A stretch of 64,000 nucleotides of DNA from Aureibacter tunicatorum (GTDB lineage Bacteria; Bacteroidota; Bacteroidia; Cytophagales; Cyclobacteriaceae): NCBI RefSeq assembly GCF_036492635.1, contig NZ_AP025305.1, positions 2,976,001 through 3,040,000 of the forward strand. The letters run 5' to 3'. Below the pieces are notes generated by a model that had not been told where the DNA came from, ran no database searches, and was given only the letters and a program-made list of their open reading frames with translations. Position numbers and translations under genes: made by a program. Below are positions 55,180-63,395 of the stretch, piece after piece; position 1 is the first letter of the stretch, and every line of letters starts with the position of its first letter.

Positions 55180-57180
55180 TCAATCCTCCACTGTTTCCGG
55201 CTCTATCCAACGACCATTCTCTTTTATAATATTTATCAACTCTTCTACAGCATGATCCGAAGGAACGCCTCTTTTCACCACTTCTTGGCCTTTGTACAGA
55301 GTAATTTTCCCCTTGCCTGATCCAACATAACCAAAGTCAGCATCAGCCATTTCTCCTGGGCCATTGACAATACATCCCATGATACCTATTTTCACTCCTT
55401 TCAAATGATCGGTTCGTTTTCTAATCTTGGCAGTTGTTTCTTGAAGGTCAAACAATGTTCTACCACAAGACGGACATGAGATATATTCCGTTTTCGTAAT
55501 TCTTGTCCTTGCAGCTTGCAAAACACCAAACGCAGTGCTATTAACTATTGAAAGTTGATCAATTTGCTCCTTTCTGCTTTTTTCAATGTCATCAGTTTGA
55601 ATCAAAACACCATCTCCCAATCCATCAATCAACAAAGTGCCGAAATCCGTAGAAGCATCCAACTGGAAACCTTCTTCGTCTTCCACTTTATAGCTTCTCA
55701 ACAGAACAACAGGCACATCAATTTCTTTATTCAATAATTCGGCAAAAAACCTGCGTTGCTCAACAGCTCCATGTAAATTTTCCGTAAGCAAAACCAAAAC
55801 CACATTATTCCCGGCATAGATTTGACTTTCGTTATTTATTCCATCAATAGACTTAGCGTCAACAATCACAAAATTCAATTGTTTATGCACCTTTGACGCA
55901 ACGACGAATTCTTCCGACTTCCACATAGGAAATGAATTCAAATCCTCTTCACCTTGAAGCCAAATGTCAGCATTCAGTATTCTCTTCAACCCATTTGGCA
56001 ACATAAAAGGCACTTGTCGACCTCCCGTATAAATATAATCAACTCCAAGGTCACTCATTTTCCATTTATCCAATTCAGGAAGGTAATGATGACCAACTGG
56101 TTTCAAATCTTTAGGCTCTAGTATTTCCGATGAGCTGTAATCCGCAATGACTCTTGGCACATTTTCTTCGCCAAAATTAACCACCTCTTTAGTTTTGCGC
56201 CTCTGATAATTGAATGGATCTATCGGATATTCTGACGAAGTAATTTCACGAACTAATTTATGATCTTCCCTATTATCATACCTAGAAACCAAGCGTTGTG
56301 CAACCGGCGACTCAAACTCAGGATCTTCTGTCAAAGAAACCCTTACTGTATCACCAAGTCCATCTTCAAGCAAAGTGCCTATACCAACAGCAGATTTTAT
56401 TCTTCCATCTTCTCCTTCTCCTGCTTCTGTCACCCCCAAATGCAAAGGATAAGGCCTCAAACCTTCTTCATCCATTTTATTCACCAACAAGCGATAAGCT
56501 TGCACCATCACTTGGGGATTACTTGACTTCATTGAAATAACTACTTGATGATAATCCAACTCATCGCAAATCCTCAAGAATTCCAAAGCAGACTCAACCA
56601 TACCTTTTGGCGTGTCTCCATAGCGACTCATAATTCTATCCGACAAAGAACCATGATTTGTCCCTATTCTCATAGCTGTGCCATGTTCTTTGCAAATCTC
56701 CACCAAAGGCGTAAAGCGTTCTTTTATTCTTAACAGCTCTTGGCTATATTCTTCGTCAGTATATTCCAGCGATTGAAATTTCTTTTTATCAACATAATTC
56801 CCTGGATTAATTCTGACTTTTTCGACAATTTTCGCAGCGACTTCTGCGGCATTAGGCGTGAAATGGATATCCGCCACCAAAGGAGTCTCATAACCTTTTG
56901 CTCGCAACTCAGCTTTTATATTCGCTAAATTCTCCGCCTCTTTGACACTTGGCGCTGTTATTCGAATATATTCACAACCGGACTCAATCATCCTAACACA
57001 CTCCTCGACTGTCGCTTTTGTATCCATAGTATCCGCAGTAGTCATTGATTGAACACGAATGGGTTGATCTCCACCTAGCGGAATCCCACCAATGTTCACT
57101 TCCACAGACTTTCTACGACTATAATTCGACAAATCGTTGCAATATATTCCTTTTAACACGCTAGTATTCAAATTTTTCAT
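55180..57180 (-). CDS. ispG: (E)-4-hydroxy-3-methylbut-2-enyl-diphosphate synthase, three-domain type
   Basis: A 666-residue IspG of the non-mevalonate isoprenoid pathway, converting MEcPP to HMBPP with a [4Fe-4S] cluster. The N-terminal TIM barrel (about 15-265) has VQSMTTADTMDTKATVEE. A large inserted domain (about 270-550) is characteristic of Bacteroidota, Chlamydiae and plants. The C-terminal iron-sulfur domain has SCPSCGRT (Cys569, Cys572), a third Cys in MGCIVNGPGE and the conserved Glu. Two-domain enzymes are about 370 aa, so the length confirms the three-domain class. It lies 62 bp from the upstream SDR gene. Confidence 0.96.
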   Translation of the reverse strand: MKNLNTSVLKGIYCNDLSNYSRRKSVEVNIGGIPLGGDQPIRVQSMTTADTMDTKATVEECVRMIESGCEYIRITAPSVKEAENLANIKAELRAKGYETPLVADIHFTPNAAEVAAKIVEKVRINPGNYVDKKKFQSLEYTDEEYSQELLRIKERFTPLVEICKEHGTAMRIGTNHGSLSDRIMSRYGDTPKGMVESALEFLRICDELDYHQVVISMKSSNPQVMVQAYRLLVNKMDEEGLRPYPLHLGVTEAGEGEDGRIKSAVGIGTLLEDGLGDTVRVSLTEDPEFESPVAQRLVSRYDNREDHKLVREITSSEYPIDPFNYQRRKTKEVVNFGEENVPRVIADYSSSEILEPKDLKPVGHHYLPELDKWKMSDLGVDYIYTGGRQVPFMLPNGLKRILNADIWLQGEEDLNSFPMWKSEEFVVASKVHKQLNFVIVDAKSIDGINNESQIYAGNNVVLVLLTENLHGAVEQRRFFAELLNKEIDVPVVLLRSYKVEDEEGFQLDASTDFGTLLIDGLGDGVLIQTDDIEKSRKEQIDQLSIVNSTAFGVLQAARTRITKTEYISCPSCGRTLFDLQETTAKIRKRTDHLKGVKIGIMGCIVNGPGEMADADFGYVGSGKGKITLYKGQEVVKRGVPSDHAVEELINIIKENGRWIEPETVED

Positions 57181-57242
57181 CTCAAGTATTTCAGCTTAGC
57201 CGAAGTATATATTTCAATAAAATTAAATATTTAAAAAGACCA

Positions 57243-57947
57243 TTAATCAAGATCTCCGAGCTGAGGCCTAATCAACAATTCCTCAACAACAGCTTGATCT
57301 GACAAACTGTAGCAAGACCATATCGCATTCGCAATATCCTCTGGCTTTATAAATCTTTCCTTAGGCAAGTCAACTCCATCCCAACTGGCCGTATAAGTAG
57401 CGCCAGGAAGAACAGCTGTAACTTTCACCCCATATTGTTTCATTTCTTCTCTAAGCACTTTAGTCATACCCAAAAGCGCATATTTTGAAACACAATATGA
57501 ACCGCCATTTACATAAGGCATTATACTCGCGGTAGAACAAATATTGAAAATTTGCCCATCTTTTTGCCCAATGAATTGATCAATCAAGCCCCGTGTCAGA
57601 TGATATGCGGAATAAACATTCGTATTTATCATTGTCTCAAGAGCTCCGTCTTCTTCCTTGTGTATTTCTCCAGGGATGTAAAGTCCCGCATTATTTATCA
57701 ACACCTCTAACTTCCCGTCAATACTCTTTACATATTCAGAGAAATTTAGACAATCTTCTTTTATTGATAAATCAGCTTTAAATACATAAACTTTCGCTGG
57801 CTTATCCGACATTTCCTTTTTCAAATTATCAAGGTCATCGGAATTTCTTGAGCAAGCAATCACGTCAATTCCTTCCGAGGCGAACTTTTCAACCAAAGCT
57901 TTGCCTATGCCTTTTGTACCTCCTGTTATAACAGCTAATTTACCCAT
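57243..57947 (-). CDS. Short-chain dehydrogenase/reductase (SDR)
   Basis: About 234 residues from the ATG at 57945-57947, which puts the NAD(P) motif VITGGTKGIGKAL at the N-terminus; the longer frame to 58013 adds an unlikely leader. Classical SDR landmarks are present: INNAGLYIPG, a Ser in ICSTAS, and YCVSK as catalytic Tyr/Lys. The substrate is unknown. It lies upstream of ispG on the same strand and may share its transcript. Confidence 0.85.
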   Translation of the reverse strand: MGKLAVITGGTKGIGKALVEKFASEGIDVIACSRNSDDLDNLKKEMSDKPAKVYVFKADLSIKEDCLNFSEYVKSIDGKLEVLINNAGLYIPGEIHKEEDGALETMINTNVYSAYHLTRGLIDQFIGQKDGQIFNICSTASIMPYVNGGSYCVSKYALLGMTKVLREEMKQYGVKVTAVLPGATYTASWDGVDLPKERFIKPEDIANAIWSCYSLSDQAVVEELLIRPQLGDLD

Positions 57948-58198
57948 ATTTAGATCAAGCAAGTTTTGGTTAAAATTAGCATGATGACAATTAAAAAACC
58001 AATTTTTCCTCAAATTTAGAAGACTTAAAGGCCATATTGCAAGTCATAAATAAAAATGATAAACAATTCATTTTTTTAAATAATTTGTTATTTGAGGCTA
58101 ATTTGATTTTTTTTATCCCTTAATTTGCTTGACCCTTATAAAGAAAGGCCCTTAAAAGCAATTTAAGATAAAGAAAATAGTATTAATACATTTATTAT

Positions 58199-58936
58199 AT
58201 GGTAAAATCGATTGGAAAATACATCTTGTTTCTAGGCTCGTTATTTGTTAACCGAGAGTCATTCAAAACATATTTCAATCTCGTCATTTATGAATGCGTA
58301 GCCATTGGCATAAGTTCTATAATGATCGTTTCACTTGTATCCATTTTTATCGGAGCTGTAACGGCTATCCAAACAGCCTACAATATGACTTATCCATTTG
58401 TGCCAAGAGATATAATAGCATATATCGTTAGGGAAATGGAGCTGCTTGAGTTAGCGCCCACATTCACCGCGATAGTATTCGCTGGAAAAGTCGGGTCTAA
58501 TATAGCCTCGGAATTAGGCACTATGAGAATTACAGAGCAAATAGACGCCATTGACGTGATGGGAATAAATTCCTCATCCTACCTTGTTCTTCCAAAAATA
58601 ATTGCAACAACCATCACATACCCTTTATTAGTTATCTTTGCTATAGCTTTGGGGTTATTTGGCGGATACCTGTCTACAACACTAACAGGCGAACTTACAC
58701 CTGTGGAATATATCAACGGTATCAGATTAGATTTTGCCCCATACAATATTTATTTCGCGCTTATCAAGTCTGTTATTTTTGGATTCTTGATTTCATCTAT
58801 TTCTGCATTCAAAGGTTATTTCACTTACGGAGGAGCTTTGGAAGTAGGTAAAGCGAGTACTAGCGCGGTAACCAACAGTTGTATCGCAGTCCTTTGCGCT
58901 GATTATCTTTTAGCCCAACTATTATTGAACCTATGA
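58199..58936 (+). CDS. mlaE: MlaE-family lipid ABC transporter permease
   Basis: A 245-residue membrane protein with about five hydrophobic segments and MlaE signature stretches: IGAVTAIQTAYNM, LAPTFTAIVFAGKVGSNIASE, IDAIDVMGINSS and a GEL-P-EY near residue 165. It would form the inner-membrane channel of a phospholipid-trafficking ABC transporter. Its stop overlaps the ATPase start by 4 bp (ATGA). No MCE-domain (MlaD) gene is in the window. Confidence 0.93.
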   Translation: MVKSIGKYILFLGSLFVNRESFKTYFNLVIYECVAIGISSIMIVSLVSIFIGAVTAIQTAYNMTYPFVPRDIIAYIVREMELLELAPTFTAIVFAGKVGSNIASELGTMRITEQIDAIDVMGINSSSYLVLPKIIATTITYPLLVIFAIALGLFGGYLSTTLTGELTPVEYINGIRLDFAPYNIYFALIKSVIFGFLISSISAFKGYFTYGGALEVGKASTSAVTNSCIAVLCADYLLAQLLLNL

Positions 58937-59688
58937 TCGAAGCGAATAATATATCCAAGTCTTTCAAAGGCAAACAGATACTTACAGATGTTAGCGCCAA
59001 ATTTCTTCCGGGAAAAGTCAACATGATCATTGGCTCGTCAGGAACAGGGAAAAGTGTATTCTTAAAGAATATTGTCGGATTAGTTGAGCCTGATGAAGGT
59101 AATGTGTGTTTTGACGGAAGGAATTTCACTACATCGAATAGAAAAGACAAAAACGTCATCCGTAGAGAAATTGGAATGCTCTTCCAAGGCTCGGCATTGT
59201 TCGACTCTAAAACAGTTGAGGAGAATGTTAGGTTTCCGCTGGATATGCTAACAACCATGTCTCCACAAGAAAAACTCGATAGAGTTAATTTCTGCTTGGA
59301 AAGAGTCGGCCTAGAAGGAGCCAATACCAAAATGCCATCCGAACTCAGCGGAGGAATGCAGAAAAGAGTTGGCATAGCCAGAGCTATTGTCAACAACTCC
59401 AAATATTTATTTTGCGATGAACCGAATTCAGGATTGGATCCTCAAACCTCAATATTGATTGATGATCTCATCATGGAAATTACTAAAGAATTCAATATCA
59501 CCACTATTGTTGTGTCGCACGACATGAATTCTGTAATGAAAATTGGCGAACATATTATTTTCCTATTCAAAGGAAAAAAGTTGTGGGAAGGCACAAACGA
59601 TCAAATCATTGACACTGACTGCAAAGAATTACAAGACTTTATTTTCGCTAACAACTTAATGAAGGCCCTTAAAGAAATGAAAAGTTAA
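58933..59688 (+). CDS. mlaF: MlaF-like ABC transporter ATP-binding protein
   Basis: A 251-residue ATPase with Walker A GSSGTGKSV, a Q-loop FQGSALFD, signature LSGGMQKRVGIARA, Walker B LFCDEPNSGLD and switch His in VVSHDMNS. It energises the MlaE permease encoded immediately upstream, with which it overlaps. It is followed by a hairpin and then murF. Confidence 0.94.
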   Translation: MIEANNISKSFKGKQILTDVSAKFLPGKVNMIIGSSGTGKSVFLKNIVGLVEPDEGNVCFDGRNFTTSNRKDKNVIRREIGMLFQGSALFDSKTVEENVRFPLDMLTTMSPQEKLDRVNFCLERVGLEGANTKMPSELSGGMQKRVGIARAIVNNSKYLFCDEPNSGLDPQTSILIDDLIMEITKEFNITTIVVSHDMNSVMKIGEHIIFLFKGKKLWEGTNDQIIDTDCKELQDFIFANNLMKALKEMKS

Positions 59689-59691
59689 TTT

Positions 59692-59724
59692 GAAGGTTAT
59701 TTAAACCTTCGCTACACTTTTTTT
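59692..59724 (+). terminator. Terminator-like hairpin between mlaF and murF
   Basis: Stem GAAGGTT/AACCTTC with a 5-nt loop begins a few bases after mlaF; the seven-T run lies 7 bp beyond the stem rather than next to it. It is possibly a weak or attenuating terminator. Confidence 0.4.
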
Positions 59725-59738
59725 AACACTTTAAATTC

Positions 59739-61025
59739 ATGTATCTACAAACTGAAGACATTCTCGATAGATTCCTTTCTTCCAAAGGAGTAACAACTGA
59801 CTCAAGAAGCATCGCTGAAGGGCAAATATTTTTCGCTCTTAAAGGCGACAATTTCAATGGTAACAAATACGCAAAAGATGCTTTGAACAAAGGGGCAACA
59901 TATGCAGTAATTGATGAACCTGAATTTCAAGATGATGGCAGGTTCTTATTGGTAGACAATGTTCTAGAAACTCTACAAGATCTCGCTAGGTTGCATAGAA
60001 GAAGATTCAACATTCCTGTATTGGGAATAACAGGGTCTAATGGAAAAACTACTACTAAAGAACTTCTTCATGAAATATTAGATAAAAAATACAATGTCCT
60101 GGCGACAAAAGGCAACCTTAATAATCACATTGGAGTCCCTCTAACCCTGCTGAATCTAAATCCAGAACATGAATTCGCGATCATTGAAATGGGAGCTAAC
60201 AAAGTTGGCGACATTGCAGAACTTTGCAGCATAGCGGAACCCAACTATGGGATTATCACTAATATAGGCAAAGCTCATATTGGACCTTTTGGGGGCTTTG
60301 AAGGCGTGATCAGAGCGAAAAGCGAGCTCTATCAATATTTAATCACGCATAAAGGCACAGCTTTCATTAATGCCGACGATCCTATTCTTTTCAACATGTC
60401 CAAAAGATTTTCAAACCCAATTCTTTATAGAACCGAAAAGAGCATCTTCGAGCCTATAAACAACTCTGATGAGGATAATCTCTCCTACACTTTCGATAAT
60501 AATATCCATAAAACCAATTTAATCGGAAGCTACAACTTCAAAAACATCTCCGCAGGTGTTTGCATAGGCCAACATTTTGGCATTAATCCAGATGATATTT
60601 TCGAGGCCATAGATAACTACACCCCAAATAACAATCGATCCCAACTTATCACAATTGACAGCAACAAAGTATATCTCGACGCTTATAATGCCAATCCTAG
60701 CTCAATGGAAGCAGCAATACAGAATTTAGGCAAACAAAACAACTCACATACTGTCGCTATCCTAGGTGACATGTTGGAACTCGGGAAATACTCTGAAAAT
60801 GAACATAATACAATAAAAGACTTATTACAATCTTATAAGATTGATGAAGGATACCTTTGTGGACCGGAATTTCACAAGTTTGTAAAGCCAAGTGATAATA
60901 TAATGATCTTCGACTCCAAAGATGAATTAGAAGCTTATTTAAAAACCAAAAAATTCGAAAACAGCATCATTCTGATAAAAGCCTCTCGAGGTATTGGTTT
61001 AGAGACCTTAATCAACGTTCTGTAA
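59739..61025 (+). CDS. murF: UDP-N-acetylmuramoyl-tripeptide--D-alanyl-D-alanine ligase
   Basis: A 428-residue Mur ligase adding D-Ala-D-Ala to the UDP-MurNAc-tripeptide in peptidoglycan synthesis. The N-terminal domain has VTTDSRSIAEGQIFFALKG, typical of MurF. The P-loop GITGSNGKTTTKE is near residue 108, followed by NNHIGVPLTLL and EMGANKVGDI; the C-terminal domain has DAYNANPSSMEAAI and GDMLELG. Length is normal. It is a lone Mur gene, outside a dcw-type cluster here. Confidence 0.96.
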   Translation: MYLQTEDILDRFLSSKGVTTDSRSIAEGQIFFALKGDNFNGNKYAKDALNKGATYAVIDEPEFQDDGRFLLVDNVLETLQDLARLHRRRFNIPVLGITGSNGKTTTKELLHEILDKKYNVLATKGNLNNHIGVPLTLLNLNPEHEFAIIEMGANKVGDIAELCSIAEPNYGIITNIGKAHIGPFGGFEGVIRAKSELYQYLITHKGTAFINADDPILFNMSKRFSNPILYRTEKSIFEPINNSDEDNLSYTFDNNIHKTNLIGSYNFKNISAGVCIGQHFGINPDDIFEAIDNYTPNNNRSQLITIDSNKVYLDAYNANPSSMEAAIQNLGKQNNSHTVAILGDMLELGKYSENEHNTIKDLLQSYKIDEGYLCGPEFHKFVKPSDNIMIFDSKDELEAYLKTKKFENSIILIKASRGIGLETLINVL

Positions 61026-61035
61026 TAAAAAAAAT

Positions 61036-61070
61036 AAAGCTCTTGTACTTTTTTTCACACAAGAGCTTTT
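61036..61070. terminator. Bidirectional terminator overlapping the kinase gene end
   Basis: An 11-bp stem AAAGCTCTTGT/ACAAGAGCTTT with a T-rich loop, an A-run to the left and a T-run to the right. It ends transcription of murF and of the convergent kinase gene, whose last codons (61055-61070) lie inside the right arm. Confidence 0.8.
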
Positions 61071-61882
61071 CTATACTCTGTCAAATAACACTCTTTACTT
61101 AAGGAATGTGGTTTATAATTCAACGATAAAGCATTAACCATTTTAGCAAAACAGTTCAAATCTACAGAACTCGCCTTTTCCTTCGATTTTAAAAAATCAA
61201 ACAAACACTTCATTTCATTGCGCTCAATCGCACACATCAAATCTTTTTTATTGGATTTCAGATCAAAACCAGACAAACCTTGCAAAATCATCAAGCTCCA
61301 ACTGAAAAAGTCAAGTTTGTAAGGATGAATAACACCCTCCAAGCCCCACCTTAAAGGAGAGTACACCGGTGTTGCAAAATCAAATTGATTGATCTTATTA
61401 TTTTCCAAATCAATATATGAAGAAGCTCCAAAATCAATCAGCTTCACTCTATTGTTAGACTCAGTGATTGATGCAAAAACATTCTCTGGCTTAATATCAC
61501 CATGTATAATATTTTCAGCATTTAAAACATCTATTGTTTCCAGCAAACTAAGAAGCCTACATTCGAGAAAAGGAATAAACTTCTCTCTCAAAGAAAAATG
61601 ATGGAACAAGGGACCTTCTACATACTCCAAAACCAAACCCAATTTATCGCCCAAAACTCTCATCAAACCGAATGCCTTTATGATGCAAGGATGATCAAAG
61701 TGTTGAAGCACTTCAAATTCACGCCTTAAAATCCATTCAAAAGAATTTACCTCATATTGATCGGAAAGAGTCTTAACTGCGTATAACTCATCACTTGAAG
61801 AGCATTTAGCCATATAAACATCGCAAAATGCTCCCTTACCCAGCAAGCCTTCTAAATATATCTCTTCGCTGATCTCACTCAC
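61055..61882 (-). CDS. Eukaryote-type Ser/Thr protein kinase
   Basis: 275 residues from a GTG at 61880-61882, overlapping the FHA gene's stop by 8 bp. The kinase core is complete: glycine loop LGKGAFCDVY (about 13-23), Lys37 (AVKTL), catalytic HGDIKPEN with Asp129, Lys131 and Asn134, and DFG at 150-152. A short C-terminal lobe follows and there is no membrane or sensor domain. It should phosphorylate Ser/Thr residues that FHA domains then recognise. The paired FHA protein is the obvious partner. Confidence 0.9.
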   Translation of the reverse strand: MSEISEEIYLEGLLGKGAFCDVYMAKCSSSDELYAVKTLSDQYEVNSFEWILRREFEVLQHFDHPCIIKAFGLMRVLGDKLGLVLEYVEGPLFHHFSLREKFIPFLECRLLSLLETIDVLNAENIIHGDIKPENVFASITESNNRVKLIDFGASSYIDLENNKINQFDFATPVYSPLRWGLEGVIHPYKLDFFSWSLMILQGLSGFDLKSNKKDLMCAIERNEMKCLFDFLKSKEKASSVDLNCFAKMVNALSLNYKPHSLSKECYLTEYRKALV

Positions 61883-62849
61883 TTATTAACTGCACCTTAG
61901 TACTAACAAATTCTTGAGACCATGCATCATCTTTTCCTTCAAAATAAGATATCTCTTTTATCCTTATCTTACCTTTCTTTCGCTCAATAATCTCTGACAA
62001 AATATGCCCATAAGGTTTTATTCGAGCCAATTGTCGCCGAATTCTATATACTAAAATATTCAAATAATAGATATCAACATCTTTTTGAAGTTCTTTAGTC
62101 AATAATACTGTAAGCTCTTCATTTTTAATCCATCCTTGTTCTTCGACTCTTAATTTCTTTAGCTTGTCTTTTTCTCTCTTTCTAGCCAATACCAATAAAA
62201 GATGATTATGCACTCTGTCTCCCAAATCGCAAACCCATTCATTATATCTTAACTTGAGATCGACATTCTCTTCGTCAGTGCTAAGTTTAAAAAAGAACAA
62301 AATTGATCCAAAAATTTCAACATTCACTACAGTTTCATTCAAAGGATCATTTTCAAAAAACAACCATTCCTTGCCTCCAATTTTAAGAATTTGCTTATGG
62401 GCAATTTCAAAAGTCATATCTCCATTATCCAACATCCATTTACTGTTCTTTGATCTAAAAAATGAACAAACAGGATTTTCACTATCAGGGAATAACATTC
62501 CTTCTCCCAAGTCATAAAAGCTATCATCATCCTCATTGGATAAAATATAACTTGTAGGCCTTTCTGAATCGCATAACTCCCAGACAGTATCATCATTACC
62601 CCCAAACTGAATCAAAGAATCCTTATTCAATGCGCATACAGAATGATGTATGAGATGAAAATCAACCAAAGTTCCATTTCGACTGTGATCTTTGAGAAAC
62701 CAACGCCCTAATTGCCAAAATATAGTAGCATGCAATCTAGAGATATCCAGCAAGGGAATATAGAGATGATTTGATTTTGACCTTCCAATAGCATGCTGGT
62801 AGTTCAATACATGCTTTTTCCCTGTTTTTTGGTTTTTAATAAATGCCAT
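61875..62849 (-). CDS. FHA-domain protein with C-terminal winged-helix-like domain
   Basis: 324 residues. The N-terminal FHA domain (about 1-90) has the phosphothreonine-binding residues Gly22-Arg23-Ser24, Ser37-Arg38-Leu-His40 and Arg57-Asn58-Gly59. A middle beta-rich region contains a possible second FHA-like fold (about 125-205). The C-terminal about 90 residues (GWIKNEELTVLLTKELQ, YLNILVYRIRRQLARI) look like a winged helix of the OmpR type. It probably reads phosphorylation by the kinase it overlaps. A DNA-binding output is plausible but unproven. Confidence 0.82.
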   Translation of the reverse strand: MAFIKNQKTGKKHVLNYQHAIGRSKSNHLYIPLLDISRLHATIFWQLGRWFLKDHSRNGTLVDFHLIHHSVCALNKDSLIQFGGNDDTVWELCDSERPTSYILSNEDDDSFYDLGEGMLFPDSENPVCSFFRSKNSKWMLDNGDMTFEIAHKQILKIGGKEWLFFENDPLNETVVNVEIFGSILFFFKLSTDEENVDLKLRYNEWVCDLGDRVHNHLLLVLARKREKDKLKKLRVEEQGWIKNEELTVLLTKELQKDVDIYYLNILVYRIRRQLARIKPYGHILSEIIERKKGKIRIKEISYFEGKDDAWSQEFVSTKVQLISE

Positions 62850-62956
62850 TTAAAAAATTGGGAGAAACCCGTTATCATGAAAAACACAAGCGACCAAATT
62901 GATCGCCTAACTTTGAAAATGCTAAATAGCCATTAAATTTAAATCAATTTTCAAGC

Positions 62957-62994
62957 CAAAAAAAACGGGAATAAGTAATAACTTATCCCCGTTT
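62957..62994 (-). terminator. Terminator after the TerB-like gene
   Basis: An imperfect stem AAACGGG-x-ATAAGT/ACTTAT-x-CCCGTTT with loop AATA. On the minus strand it runs into eight T. It separates the TerB-like unit from the FHA/kinase pair. Confidence 0.82.
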
Positions 62995-63020
62995 CAAACT
63001 TTATCTTTATAATAAATTTT

Positions 63021-63395
63021 CTAATTATTTTCTTTTATATAATCATCAAGAAACTTACTTTTCAACTCCGTTTCAAACCGATCTATCATTTCTAATTGCT
63101 CCGGCTCCATCTCATTTGAGTGCGCAACAGACTCTAAAACCTCGATGAAAAACAAATATTCAGCATCAGGCCCATTTTCCTTGCAAGTATCTATAGCTTT
63201 ATGATAAGCATACTCCATAGTAGTCTTCCTTGACTTCTCATAATCAAATGACCATTTGATCTCTTTAGCCCTAGGATGATTTTCCAAACAAGCTTCTAAA
63301 GCTCTTACTTCTTCACCTTGAACAATCCCATCAGCTACAGCAATAGCGTAAATCAATTCGCCAAAAGCATCATACAATCTATTTCTATCTATCAT
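63021..63395 (-). CDS. TerB-like protein
   Basis: 124 residues, all-helical and acidic. LIYAIAVADGIVQGEEVRAL followed by IEVLESVAHSNEMEPEQLEM is the two-repeat acidic pattern of TerB-like domains, whose Asp/Glu residues can hold metal ions in the tellurite-resistance protein. It lies immediately after the 63396 stop, so it is coupled to the ATPase-like gene. By family it is a metal- or stress-linked adaptor. Exact function unknown. Confidence 0.8.
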   Translation of the reverse strand: MIDRNRLYDAFGELIYAIAVADGIVQGEEVRALEACLENHPRAKEIKWSFDYEKSRKTTMEYAYHKAIDTCKENGPDAEYLFFIEVLESVAHSNEMEPEQLEMIDRFETELKSKFLDDYIKENN

